A DNA stretch of 64,000 nucleotides, taken from NCBI RefSeq assembly GCF_019578655.1, contig NC_063261.1:22259626-22323625 (forward strand). Reading direction: 5' to 3'. The position numbers and the translations under genes were made by a program. Positions 33,937 to 45,500 of this stretch are shown in pieces. Source of the stretch: Ricinus communis. Taxonomy: Eukaryota; Streptophyta; Magnoliopsida; Malpighiales; Euphorbiaceae. A model generated the notes under the pieces. That model saw only the letters and a list, made by a program, of their open reading frames with translations. It searched no databases and was not told the origin of the DNA. Within the stretch, counting starts at the first letter, position 1. Every line of letters starts with the position of its first letter.

Positions 33937-36900
33937 TTATGCTTTTGTTAGGCCACTAGAGGATCGGCACCATATAAATTTATCAGTGTTAACTGCCTTC
34001 GTCAAAAAATCTGCTAGGTTGTCTTTAGTATGAATTTTCTGCATATCCACAGTGCCATCTTCCACTTTTTTACGAACAAAGTGATACTGGACTCGTATGT
34101 GCTTTGACTTTGAATGAAAAGCTGGATTCCTTGCGAGATGCAAGGCACTCTGACTGTCACAGAACAGAGGAATATGCTCTTGTTCGTGCCCGAGTTCCTC
34201 CATCATCATTTTCAACCATACTGCTTCCTTACTAGCTTGTGTATGATACCGACTCACAGCTAGTAAGTGTAAACACATATCCCTGTAGTAGATTTACTTT
34301 TATCAAGATCACTGCATAATCCGAGTCAACATATCCTCCCGATAATAAAGTCCGATCCTCCATAACACAATGCAACATCTGAGGTTCCCTTAACATAAGT
34401 TAGGATCCTCTTTACAGCATTCCAATGCTCTCTGCCAGGATTCGCCATGTACCAACTTACTACTCCCACTGCATGTGCAATGTCTGGTCGTGTACAAATC
34501 ATCGCGAACATTAAACTCCCCACTCGATGCATACGATTTTCGAGACATTTCCATCCTTCCTTCTTCACTGCTAGGACTCATACTGGAGGATAATTTGAAA
34601 CTAACAAGAAGTGGGGTAGAAATTGACTTACAATCTTGCACATTGAAGCGTCGCAAGACCTTCTTCAAATAATTTTTCTGAGAAAGTCAAATCTTTCTAT
34701 TGTTTTTGTCTCGGTGAATTTGCATCTCTAGAATCTTGTTTGCTGGTCCCAGTCCTTCATTTCAAATTTCCTAGCCAACTGTGCCTTTAGTTCTTCAATA
34801 TGATCTTTGTTGGGGCCTGCTACCAACATGTCATCTACATACAACAGTAAGATAATAACATCACTTTTACCAAACCTCTTAAAATATGCACAAGGGTCTG
34901 TATCAAGTCTGTTGTATCCAAGGCTCATGATGAAGGAATCAAATCTCTTATACCAACACCTCAGCGCCTGCTTTAAACCGTATAAAGATTTGTTCAACCT
35001 ACAAACCAAGTTCCGCTTTCCTTTTTCTTCAAAACCTTCTGGCTGGAGCATATAAATTTCTTCCTTAAGATCTCCATGAAGAAAAGCTGTTTTCACATCT
35101 AGCTGCTCTAGATGTAAGTCAAATGTAGCACACATCGCCAAGACTACTCGAACAGTTGTTAATCGAACCACAGGGGAAAATATTTCGTTGAAGTCAATCC
35201 CCTCCTTCTGAGCATATCCTTTCACCACCATTCTTGCACGAAACCGCTGCCTATATCATAATCTTTCTGCCAGGTTGGTGTAAATTTTATACGTTTTCCC
35301 TTTCCAAGTTCTGACTCTTCAAACTCGGCTGGCTCTTCAAACTCGACTGGTTCTTCCTCTTCGTGCTCTGGTGTTGCTTCAGAAGAATCTTCTTCTGTAG
35401 ACTTTCTTTCCACCTGTATAGTTGTAGTCTCTGAATTTTCTTTTGAAGTGCTATCATCTTCTCCCTTTAATTTATCTTCTAAGAAGATTACATCCCTGCC
35501 CGATTATAACCTTGTGGGCGTTGGGATCCCAGCGATACCCTTCACAATTATCGGCATATCCCAAGAACAAACACTTCTTGGATTTTGGATCCGACTTTGT
35601 AGTTTCTTGGGTATTATACATCACATACAGGACTTCCAAATATATGGAGATTTGAAGAATCAATCGGCTTCTCGATCCACATCTCCATGGTGTCTTTTGA
35701 TCAATTCTTTGTAGATGGAGACCGGTTAATCACATAACAAAGTGTTAAGCGCCTCGACCCATAATGCCTTATTTAGGCTGCGAGCTCCCAACAATGCTCT
35801 AGTTCTTTCTAACAGAGTTCTGTTCATCCGCTCTGCTACTCCATTTTGTTGAGGAGTGTATGCCGTAGTGAACTGCCTCTTGATGCCTGCAGCTCCCTAA
35901 ACCTCTTGATGCCTTCTTGCTTGCAAAAGCTATTAAATTCATTACCTGTGTATTCTCCTCCATTATCTGTCCTCAAACACTTGATCTTATTGCCTGAATC
36001 AAGTTCAACCCGCGCTTTGTAAGTTTTGAAAACTACAAATACATCTCCCTTGCTCTTGATAGGATACACCCAACATCTCTTGGAGTAATCATCAATGAAG
36101 GACACAAAGTACTTAGCTCCTCCTAGTGATGAAACTAGTGCTTGTCATACATCAGAGTGAACTAATTCTAGAACATCCTTACTTCTAGAATTGGATGTGT
36201 TGAACTGTAGTCGATGCTGCTTGCTTGTTATGCAATGCTCACAAAAGGGTAATGACACATTTGTGAGACCAGGAAGTAGATTTTTCTCAGCAAGAACCTT
36301 CATGCCTTGTTCAGACATATGTCCAAGCTTCTGATGCCACACCATTGCAGATCTCTCGCTTGAACTACTTGAAGCAACAGATGCTTCTGCTTCATGCACA
36401 GTCTCTCCCAAAAACATATACAAATTAGCAGCAATTTTTTCTCCTTTCATAATTATAAGCTCTCGGCTAATCTTCATGATTCCTTTCCGAACTTTGATAA
36501 TGCAATTAAGATCATCCACCGTCCCGGAGATAACAAATTCTTCTTCGGACCTTCCACATGTCGCACTCCTTGAATAGTGCGGACTGTACCGTCATGCATC
36601 TTCAACCTGATAGTTCCAATGCCTATGATTTTTAAGACATTATCTTCATAACTATACACAGATCCTCCTAAGATAGGTTCATAATGATGGAACCATTCTC
36701 TTCGAGAGGTCATATGATAAGTTGCTCCTGAGTCAAGAAGCCATACATCAGCAAATCTCTTCCTGCTCTCAGTTGATATTGCTGCTTCACAGCACAATAC
36801 ATTTCCATCATCCGAAGTACATGCCACATTTCCTTGAGGATTGGAATTCTTCAGACTCCAACAATCCCTCTTCAGGTGACCTTTCTTACCACAATGGTAG

Positions 36901-37592
36901 CATTTATAATTCTTCTTACTTTTTGATTTTGATCTACCATGATTGTGACTCCCATTTGGACCACGTTCTGTTGATCTCCCTCTCATCACCATCAAGGCTT
37001 CCACCTGTTGTGAACCTGCTTGCTTGTCTTCCTTGTTCCTTCACCGATTTTCTTCTTCAAGAATAGCGGCTGCTATATCATCGAAGACTAGAATTTCGGT
37101 AACAACATTATTTGTCAAACTGATGATGAGTTGATCATACGAATCAGGTAGACTTTGGAGTAGAAGTTATGCACGTTCTTGTGACTCTATTTTATAGCCC
37201 AAAGATGTGAGTTGAGAAAATAGAGTATTCAAGACATTAAGGTGCTCTGTCACTGAAGTAGATTCTGACATTCTTAATGTGTAAAGTTTCCTCTTAAGGA
37301 AAATTTTGTTGTGTAATGACTTGGCTTCGTACGGTCTAGTGAGGTGGTCCCAAATTTCCTTTGCCGTTTTCTTTTCTTCTATACTGGACAAGATCCCATC
37401 TACAAGTGCCAGATGAAGGTTTGCAATAGCATTCCCATCCATCTCGTTCCACTTATTATCATCTGTGAGTGTTGTCGGTCATTCATTGATAGCCGCAAGA
37501 CAATTGTCTTTTCTTAATACAGCCTTTATCTTTAATTTCCACAGTGAGAAATTACTCCCGTTGAACTTTTCAATCTCAAATTTTTCCGCCAT
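33937..37592 (-). pseudogene. Copia gag-pol polyprotein, disrupted
   Basis: Order from ATG 37592: gag, zinc knuckle (CYHCGKKGHLKRDC near 36900), aspartic protease (LLDSGATYHMT near 36720), GAG-pre-integrase (WHQKLGHMSEQG), integrase core (DDYSKRCWVYP and TDNGGEYTGNEF), reverse transcriptase (QLDVKTAFLHGDL and LLLYVDDMLV, 34728-35231), and RNase H to the stop at 33937. Copia order (integrase before RT) is clear. Breaks: a TGA 37 codons into gag (37481-37479), frame changes near 37010-37160, 36120, 35830-35450 and 34730-34270. It could encode parts of a polyprotein but not a whole one; it might still be moved by enzymes of intact relatives. Confidence 0.9.
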
Positions 37593-37872
37593 TGCTTCTA
37601 TCACAAACGGTGCCTTTTAGCTTGTAAAATGAACCGCAGTAATGAACACAACTCACTAGGTAAGTTCCCAGGAAAGACTGGAGGGTCACAAGCGGACCTC
37701 TTAAATACCAATCTCCTTAGACAGAACCTTCCCTAAATTGTAAGTATTCTTACTACTTCACACAAGCTCTTTTGCACCAAAGAAACCTCAAAAAATCCTC
37801 TTCTGATGTGAACCTGATAGAGCAACCACCGAATTTTAAGAAATTTCTTGCCAACCAAGCTCTGATACCAAT

Positions 37873-38297
37873 TGTAGACAAATATGAACCTGATAGAGCA
37901 AAATCACAGCTAATAATTTGAGAAAATAAAGATAAAGAAAGATAAAATACACAATAGAACACACAGATTTACGTGGAAAACCCCTAAACAAATTAGGGTA
38001 AAAACCACAAGCAAGAATAGAAGAATTTTACTATAAGAAAATAATAGGAGTTACAAACTCTCTATTTATAAAGGAGAAAACATTGAAATTCTCTCTTTAT
38101 AATAGGAGAAAAATAATTGCTTTAACTCTCTAATATTTTTCTCTTATTTTTTGGATAAATGAATAATAAAGTGAAACCTTTATTATATAGGCTTGAAATG
38201 CACCTCAAGATTGTTAACTTAGCAATATGGGAAAAAAATACTCCTCAAATTTAATAACTTAGCAATGTGGGAAAAATAAATTCTCTAAATATCAACA
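37873..38297 (-). repeat. 5' LTR of the 4.86 kb copia element
   Basis: 425 bp, starting TGTAGACAAAT and ending ATATCAACA on the + strand, followed by TATAA. The primer binding site lies two bases inside, which identifies this as the 5' LTR of the minus-strand element. Confidence 0.95.
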
Positions 38298-38362
38298 TAT
38301 AAGGGTATACAATAAGTATATATTTTTAAAATTTAAAAATTTTATTTTAAAAAGATCTATTT

Positions 38363-38421
<59 letters not shown>

Positions 38422-39052
38422 AATATTATATTAATATAAATATAAAAAGAATAAATCAGTAATAGATTAGAAAAAATTTCAAATAAAATATAAAATAAAT
38501 TTTAAAATATATAGTAAAATGTATATAATAAATATATAACTAGTATATTTCAAGTATACCACATTTCAATTATTACTGGTTTTTTCAATTCAGATTTTGA
38601 AATTATCTTCTTTTTTTTTCTTATACAAATATAGACAAAATATCTATTTTTTTCACGAGAACAGAAATTTGGAAAAAAAAAAAAAATATACAGAAGCTCT
38701 TATATAAAAGGCATTTTGTACCAAATGACAATATCTTTTTGACCTAATAGTTTTTCCATCACCGTCTCTATTTGGTTTTACTTTTTGAAGATTCAACATC
38801 AATATTTTTCTTTGAAGAAGAATCAACAATGTTTTCTTCTTACAATCAAAATCTTCATCACTTTTAACAAAAAGTTTTGAGATTTATATTCTCTTCGTCA
38901 ATCTCAATCCCATTTCCATAGGCCTAACATCCTTTTTCTTACCCATAACTCCAAAGTCTTTACTATGAGAAAAAAAAAAAAAAGTTTAAATTTCGATGGA
39001 AGTTACACAAACCATAAAATGAAAAAAACCTACTTGCATGAATTAATTAAAG
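38298..39052. repeat. Third AT-rich repeat copy with (TA)n microsatellite
   Basis: Continues the 32-33 kb repeat family after the copia insertion (AATAAGTATATATTTTTAAA, ATATATAACTAGTATATTTC, TTTTTTTCAC...GAACA). It includes a (TA)n run of about 25 units at 38368-38418. No gene recognised; 38720-38960 has short T-rich stretches only. Confidence 0.55.
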
Positions 39053-39813
39053 GGTAATTAATATTTGCCCCATGTTTTTTTTCATATTATACTAGTTACT
39101 TCTTCACATTTAAAAAAATTATATTTTTTCATTCTTATATTTTGTAATTTATACTAAAAAATCATTCCATCAGAATTTCCATTAATCAACTGTTAACTAG
39201 GTATGGTTTTATAGTATTTTCCCATTGATATTTGGTGTAATATATAAATTTCTCCTTATAATTTATTTATTATACTAAACCCTCCTTGTTTAAATTTTAT
39301 GCAAAAATCACTTGTCTCCACAAAAAATTAACTAGTGTTCTTTAATTACTTTAATTTCTAAGATAATTAAATTCTAGTAAAATTTAATATTTTAAAAGTA
39401 CTTACATTTATCAAAATATTAAAAATTTATATAATTTAACTTTAAATTATTAAAATAAAATAGATATTATTCTTATTATTAATTTTGTTATATTCAAATG
39501 TAACTTTGATAAGAATTTGAGAATCAAATTATATTTTCTTTTATCAATTTAGTTTTTTAATTGTATTGATTTTCAAATACAAAGGAATTTTAATATACTA
39601 AATAAAATATAAAGGGTTATTTATATATTACACAAAAATCAAGGAGTAAATAGTATAAAAGAAATTTAATTAATAATTTTTTAATGAAAATTCTAACGAA
39701 GGAATTTTTAATATAAAATTATAAAAGAAAAAAATAAAAAAATATATTTTTTAAATATTATGAGATAACTAGTATAATATAGAGAAATTATAGAAAATAA
39801 ATAGTAATTACTT
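39053..39813. mobile_element. Long inverted-repeat (foldback/MITE-like) element
   Basis: The left arm (GTAATTAATATTT...CATATTATACTAGTTACT...CATTCTTATATTTTG...GAATTTCCATTAA...GGTGTAATATATAAAT) is mirrored by the reverse complement of the right arm (GTAATTACTATTT...TATATTATACTAGTTATC...GAATTTTCATTAA...GTGTAATATATAAATA). Arms are ~230 bp each, diverged, around a ~300 bp spacer with no coding content. Exact ends and target duplication are not clear. A MULE-type or other non-autonomous DNA element is likely. Confidence 0.55.
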
Positions 39814-40099
39814 CACAAATTAATCATCATCTTTTTAGTAATATTGCAAAGTTTCAAAGAAAAAAAAGGAAGTAAAATAAAAAACATTAAAAAAAAATTA
39901 AAATGAAAAGATAAAAAAAATCAAAAAGTACTATAAAAGAAAATCGTAAAATAGAAATACTAAATTCAAAAAGAAACTCGTAGCACTGTATTAGCGTAAA
40001 ACAAGAAAAAAAAGAAAGCATAAAAGTTAAAAACTAAAACCTAACGTATAAAGATAAAAGAGGAAAGAAATGGCGTGGTCCCGTAATTTCCTCAAAAAT

Positions 40100-40240
40100 T
40101 AAGGAAAGATAAATTTGGGCTACGTAGGCCCATTATCAAAAACTCTGAGCCCAATAACAATCGAACAAAAGAAGCAGAATCTATTTCAATCCTTCTTCTC
40201 CAAAACCCTAGCTCTCTCTCTGTCTCAGTGAGATCGGAGA
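40100..40240 (+). promoter_or_regulatory. Proximal promoter/leader of eIF3f: site II and telo-box motifs
   Basis: TGGGCT at 40116-40121, GGCCCA at 40127-40132 and AGCCCA at 40148-40153 are site II-type elements (TGGGCY on either strand). A telo-box core AAACCCTA is at 40203-40210, 31 bp before the ATG. In plants this pairing is typical of ribosome and translation genes bound by TCP factors. The role here is inferred from motif identity. Confidence 0.6.
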
Positions 40241-42557
40241 ATGGCGGCGAGCGAGCAGACAGTGCTACAATTCACGTCAGCGCCATCTTCGACAGGCCTA
40301 TCTGCAAAGGTTCACCCTCTAGTTATCTTCAACATCTGCGATTGCTACGTTAGGCGTCCTGACCAAGCTGAGCGCGTCATCGGCACGCTCCTTGGCTCCG
40401 TTTTACCTGACGGCACCGTGGATATTCGTAATTCTTATGCCGTTCCTCACAATGAATCCTCCGATCAGGTTTCCAAATATCCGTTACACTAATCACTTTA
40501 TTATTTCTTTTTAGTAATTTGTATAGTTTTTTTTTATTTTCCTTTATTTTAATTTTAGACTCCTAATATAGTTTTAAGAGTTTTAAATAGTGTAAATTTT
40601 TTTAAAAGAATTAGCTAGTGCTAAATCAGTTTGGTAAATCATGTAGATTTAGTTCATTAGTTGAAAACAAATTTAGGCGTTTGTTGGAATAGATTATGTG
40701 CAATAATTCATTAAAATTATTGTAAAATATGTTAATGGTGGCATGCTTTCATTTCTTTTAAAATGTCTTTTTTTTTTTGGTTTCAACTTGAAAGAGTTGA
40801 ATTCCAGCAGCAATGAGCTTTATGAACATGAGAACGGACTAAATAGTAGAATTCAATGGGCTAAAATTGGCAGTCTTGTATTCACTTTGTAATATTCCTG
40901 CAGGTTGCTTTGGATATTGATTACCATCATAATATGTTGTTGTCTCACCAGAAAGTTAATCCGAAGGAAGTTATTGTTGGATGGTAATTTTTATTTTACT
41001 CATTTTTGTGATTAATTTGTGTCTTTTGTCTATTTAAGATAAGCTGTTCAACCCTGAAATTTATTATTAATTAATTTTGTGTTTGATGAACTACTGTTTA
41101 TGGACACGCATTCTATCATATTATGATTTGGTAGGTATTCAACTGGGTTAGGAGTCACTGGTGGAAGTGCGTTGATCCATGAATTCTACTCTAGAGAAGT
41201 TCCCAACCCTGTTCATCTCACAGTGGATACAGGGTTTAGGAATGGGGAGGGTACAATTAAAGCTTATGTCTCTGTTAATTTGTCACTTGGAGACCGGCAG
41301 CTTGCTGCACAATTTCAAGAAATTCCTCTTGATCTTCGTATGCTTGAAGCCGAGCGGGTTGGATGTAAGTACCTTCCTGCAAAATTTCTGCCGGCTCTTT
41401 TCCTGATGCTTTTCTAACTTTGCAACTTATTAAGTCAAGTTGCTGTGGATAGAGAATTTGAAATTCAAGGATTTTCGTTATAGTTCTTAGTCTGAAGTAT
41501 AATAAAGAGACTTTAACTTGTAAATGGAGAGGCAGAACATTGGCCAACAGAATCTGAAAAGTATCTGAAATGACACATTCTTCATAGGTATTTCATACTT
41601 AGCTTCAAATAAGTATCATATATAATGAATGTAGTCTACCAAATGTCATTTAAGTAGTTGAAACTAAAAATCAAGTTCAGCTCTCTTGTTCCTTTGCTAG
41701 GCTGTCTTTATGTTCAATTCTTTTATGTGTATCTGATTCTGTTTCCAAATTTCGTTTTATGCCTCTTGTTAGATGTCTGGAGTTCTGTACTTCTTAATGT
41801 TGATTAAGTTGAAGGTTTTTATGTTCTGTTTATGAGGCTGTCTGTGTGTGTGATACCATCTGGTAAGGGAATTTTTCATAACTGTAGATGATATCCTAAA
41901 GACAACAATGGTTGACAAAATCCCAAGCGATTTGGAAGGAATGGAAGTCTCTATGCAGCGGTTACTAGCTCTAATTGATGATGTTTACAAATATGTGGAT
42001 GATGTTGTGGTGAGTAAAACTGTACTTATTATACCTATTGCATTCCTATTTTCTTGTAACATGGGATAATAAATGTTTTTTTTCGCAGGAAGGGCGTGCT
42101 GCACCAGATAATAGCATAGGCCGATATATTTTTGATACTGTTGGCGCCCTTCCCAAACTTTCACCATCAGCTTTTGATAAGCTAGTGAACAATGGTCTTC
42201 AGGTAAGTTGGGCTTGCTCTCAATACTACATAGAAAGGAAATTTAAATTTCTGAATTATCTCAACATGGTTTGGTTACGATTTGATTAACTACTAGTTCT
42301 ATCAGAAGAATTCTTTTTTGTGTTTGGAAAAGTTTGCCTAATCATTTGATTTTCATTCTTGAGAGCTGATGCAATTATAGTCCTGAATGTATGTAAGTAG
42401 TCTTGGTTTCCTTGAGATTAATTGTGTTTTATCTAACTTTTTTGTGGTTTTGGTTTATAACTTCCAGGACCATTTGCTCTTGCTATATTTGTCAAGCATC
42501 GCAAGGACACAGCTCAGTTTAGCAGAAAAGTTGAACACAGCTGCTCAAATACTATAA
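40241..42557 (+). CDS. EIF3F: Translation initiation factor eIF3 subunit f (MPN domain)
   Basis: Exons 40241..40468, 40904..40983, 41135..41364, 41888..42009, 42089..42202, 42468..42557, total 864 bp, 287 residues. All junctions are GT-AG with continuous sense. The MPN domain covers ~residues 24-155 (VHPLVIFNICDCYVRR, ERVIGTLLGS, GTVDIRNSYAVPHNESSDQ, VGWYSTG), followed by the eIF3f/Rpn8-type C-terminal helices ending LSLAEKLNTAAQIL. The HxH metal ligands of active JAMM proteases are replaced by YSTG, so this is the non-catalytic MPN- class. eIF3f is a core part of the eIF3 octamer at the 40S subunit in the cytoplasm. The length equals plant eIF3f (about 290). No defects seen; presumed housekeeping gene. 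Confidence 0.97.
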
Positions 42558-45500
42558 TTTTTATCCACTGGTTGAATCTCTGGGTCAAAACAATTTTAGT
42601 TTTGAAGGTTTTGACTCGTAGTAATCTATTGCCAAGCTTGACGAATCGTGCATTTGTTGTCTGAGAGGGTTGTATTAGTTTTAAGGTAGGCTGTGCACAA
42701 TTTAATATATTGCTTTTTGTAATGGTTGAGTTACTGTCTAGAAACATACATTGGAAATTTGAGGTGAAATCATGCATTTTTTGCAAATTAGTGTGAGATT
42801 ATTGCTGGATTTTCTATTTTAGTTTCCATGCTTCTGATCTGATAAAGGGTGAACGGAAGATTCTGTAATTTGGCTCTACAGATCATATATAGCTACACTA
42901 TCTATTCCAGTCGCCCAGTTTCAGCATTGTGTGTTGTAAAATGTTTTCATTTTGCTGTTATATTGAATAAAACAGCATAGCTTTCCAAGTGATTAAGAAA
43001 AAGGTACCATGATTTTCATGGTTTTTACCCAGTGGAAGAGAGCATGTCTGCATCGTAGTGGTATTATTGAAAGGCCCCTGAAGTATTTGTGTTCATTGTA
43101 TTGAGTCTTTGCACACCGATTGCATTTTATTAAGGCCCTCGTCTCTTTTTTTTCTTTTCTTTTTATCGAGTACTTTTTGACAGAAATTGAGTGAGATGTA
43201 CACTCTCCTCAGAGCTGCGTCAAGTAAAACAAAATGAGGCTATCTATTGGATGAACACATTTTGTTAAAAAGAAAGTCACGGAATTATCATTTATTATGG
43301 ATACTAGTATCTTCCGATATGCCATTGCTATCCTCGCAAGCCATTTCCAACAATGTTCACTTCGCCAAATTGCTCAAACGATACAATTTTTAAAGAGTTT
43401 GAATGTAATAAAGTAAGGACTGGGGAATTGTGTATATAGATCAAAATCAAGAAACAGACCAGTAATTGAAGTAGTGTTATAAAAGCAAGAAAGGTTTGCA
43501 GGTCTTCTAATGGGGGGGTTTTGCCGACAGAGAACTAGCTAGAAAGATTAGACATACGATCATAAGAACAAGCATGGGACGTCGGTAACCAATCAGTAAT
43601 TGAAGTTGTCTCTCGTCTAATACAACTGAAACTGCGGAGCTGAATACTGGCAAGTAATTTAAGGGTTAGTTACAAAAATAACCTCAGCTCTGTCAGCATG
43701 AATACGCTGTAGCTAGCTTTAGCTTGCCATTTACTCAAAAAAATCGTCAATCTTTGCTTTGGCAGTATAAACTTGAAATTAACACAAGAAGCAATATTCA
43801 GGTGTGAGTTTAATTATAAACTTGAAACTAACATAACAATTGTATCCTAATTAATATATACTAACCCTATTTGAACACCACTTTCTAACTAGAAAATATC
43901 TTTTTAAATCTTTTTTTCTTTTACAAACAAAAACATACATAAGAACCAAACTGAATTAAAATTTAGTTTTTTGGTTTAGTTCGTAAACATTTTCGTTTCG
44001 ACTTTGGTTTGAATTTTGTATAAATTTTACTTTTTGGTTTAGTTTTATTTTCGTTATCATATGCTAAAGACATCAACAATACTTCTACAGTGTTTCATGA
44101 GATTTATTATTGTTCGTGATCAGTCCCATGGAATATGATGGCTTAGATTCAATTCACACGACCTGCAAAAAAGGAAAAATAAAATAAAATTGGAGAGGCA
44201 GAGAATTTAACTGAGTTGCGTGGAACACAGCCCCAGCAAGAAGTTTAGTTATAGCTTCTTGCAGGGCTTGTGTTCCTTGTTCTATAATAAAATTCACTTT
44301 GCTTATAAAAGAAAAAGAAAAAAAAAAGAATTTCTGATTGAGTTGGAATCAATCAATAATCAGTTTTGTTTTCTATAGGCACTACGCAATACCTTAATCA
44401 TTTAGTACTTCTGGTTGAAAAAATCATTTAGTACTCAATTGTGCTAAGTATATAAATATATATGTATATTTATCAACTAAAAAGGAGGAGAGGGAGCCAC
44501 TGGCAACTCTCGCCGGGTGTGAGACTATAATGTCTGTAGAACAATAGCTAGTTTGGACAAAACCTAAGTTCATCACTACAACACCAACTTCGAAGCAGGC
44601 GGGAAAATCTAATCAAAATCAAAACGATGACTTGGACAAAATATGATTAAACCATTTTAACTTCAAATCGTTAAATGACTCAGTGAAAGCTGTCCAAACA
44701 CTGTACTATCGTCCTACGTGGTAAGTACTGGGTAAATGAAAATCAGAAAACGTTAATAGAAACAACACAGAATGCAAGTACAACACATAAAACTGAAAAA
44801 AAGAAATCGATGTGGTTATGGAGCTGAAATGAAATCCACAACAGAAACAGGTCCCACAAATTGATGCAGTGATTGCAATGTGATTGATTGGCAGAGTTCC
44901 TATGATTGGGGCAAGCATATATATATGTATATATGCAATGTTTTATGCTTATCTCCAATTCCATTATCACTTTTTCCCTTTTCCCCACCATGTCCGGTCT
45001 GTGTTTGGTGATCTTCCACTACTGCGTACATACTGGTGGAAGACAGTAGAAAATTATAAAAAGACATGCAAATCCTGGCGTGGGTTAGTGGGGTGGCCTA
45101 GATTTCACGCCTATCCAATAGTAGGGTAATATATATACTGCTTCTCGTTTCTCACTGAATATCATTTTTCTGTTGTTGTTTGTCGGAGCCAAGTCCCCTT
45201 CTCTTTCCCTCTTTATGTCTCTATTAACGTTAACAAATATGAGACGGTATCTCCATAAGACACTTGGCCCTTTTTCCAATCTCTCACAATTTCATCCTTC
45301 ATCCTTTATCTAACTTCAAATTGCTTTTTCTGCATGCCTATTTTGATAAAAGGAGAAATCGGGTGTGTAAAATTAAATCTTAAGACTTAATATTAAATTT
45401 CTATGTCTTCAGTCCTGTGAACGATTTCAGTATTACTTAGTTAAAGCTTAGCAAGTTCTTTCATGTTAATGGAGTCCATCATTTCATTCTTAAAGGTTGC

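Larger units (their letters stand above)
33436..38297 (-). mobile_element. Ty1/copia LTR retrotransposon, full-length but inactive
   Basis: 4862 bp with two direct 425 bp LTRs and a TATAA duplication on both sides (33431-33435 and 38298-38302). Gag-pol is on the minus strand. The primer binding site (complement of GCTCTGATACCA, tRNA-iMet) lies at 37859-37870, two bases inside the right LTR. A purine-rich tract (minus strand AAGTGGGAGAT) borders the left LTR at 33861-33872. The LTRs differ at about 15 of 425 positions by eye (~96.5% identical), so the insertion is fairly recent. It landed at the boundary of the AT-rich tandem repeats. Confidence 0.95.

Noticed and set aside
38368..38418. (TA)n run as an origin or centromeric signal
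   Set aside because: An ordinary microsatellite in AT-rich repeat DNA; nothing else supports a special role.
44706..45279. Cluster of open frames on both strands in the eIF3f-WOX5 gap
   Set aside because: Overlapping on both strands, 60-80 codons, no domain or codon pattern; chance frames.
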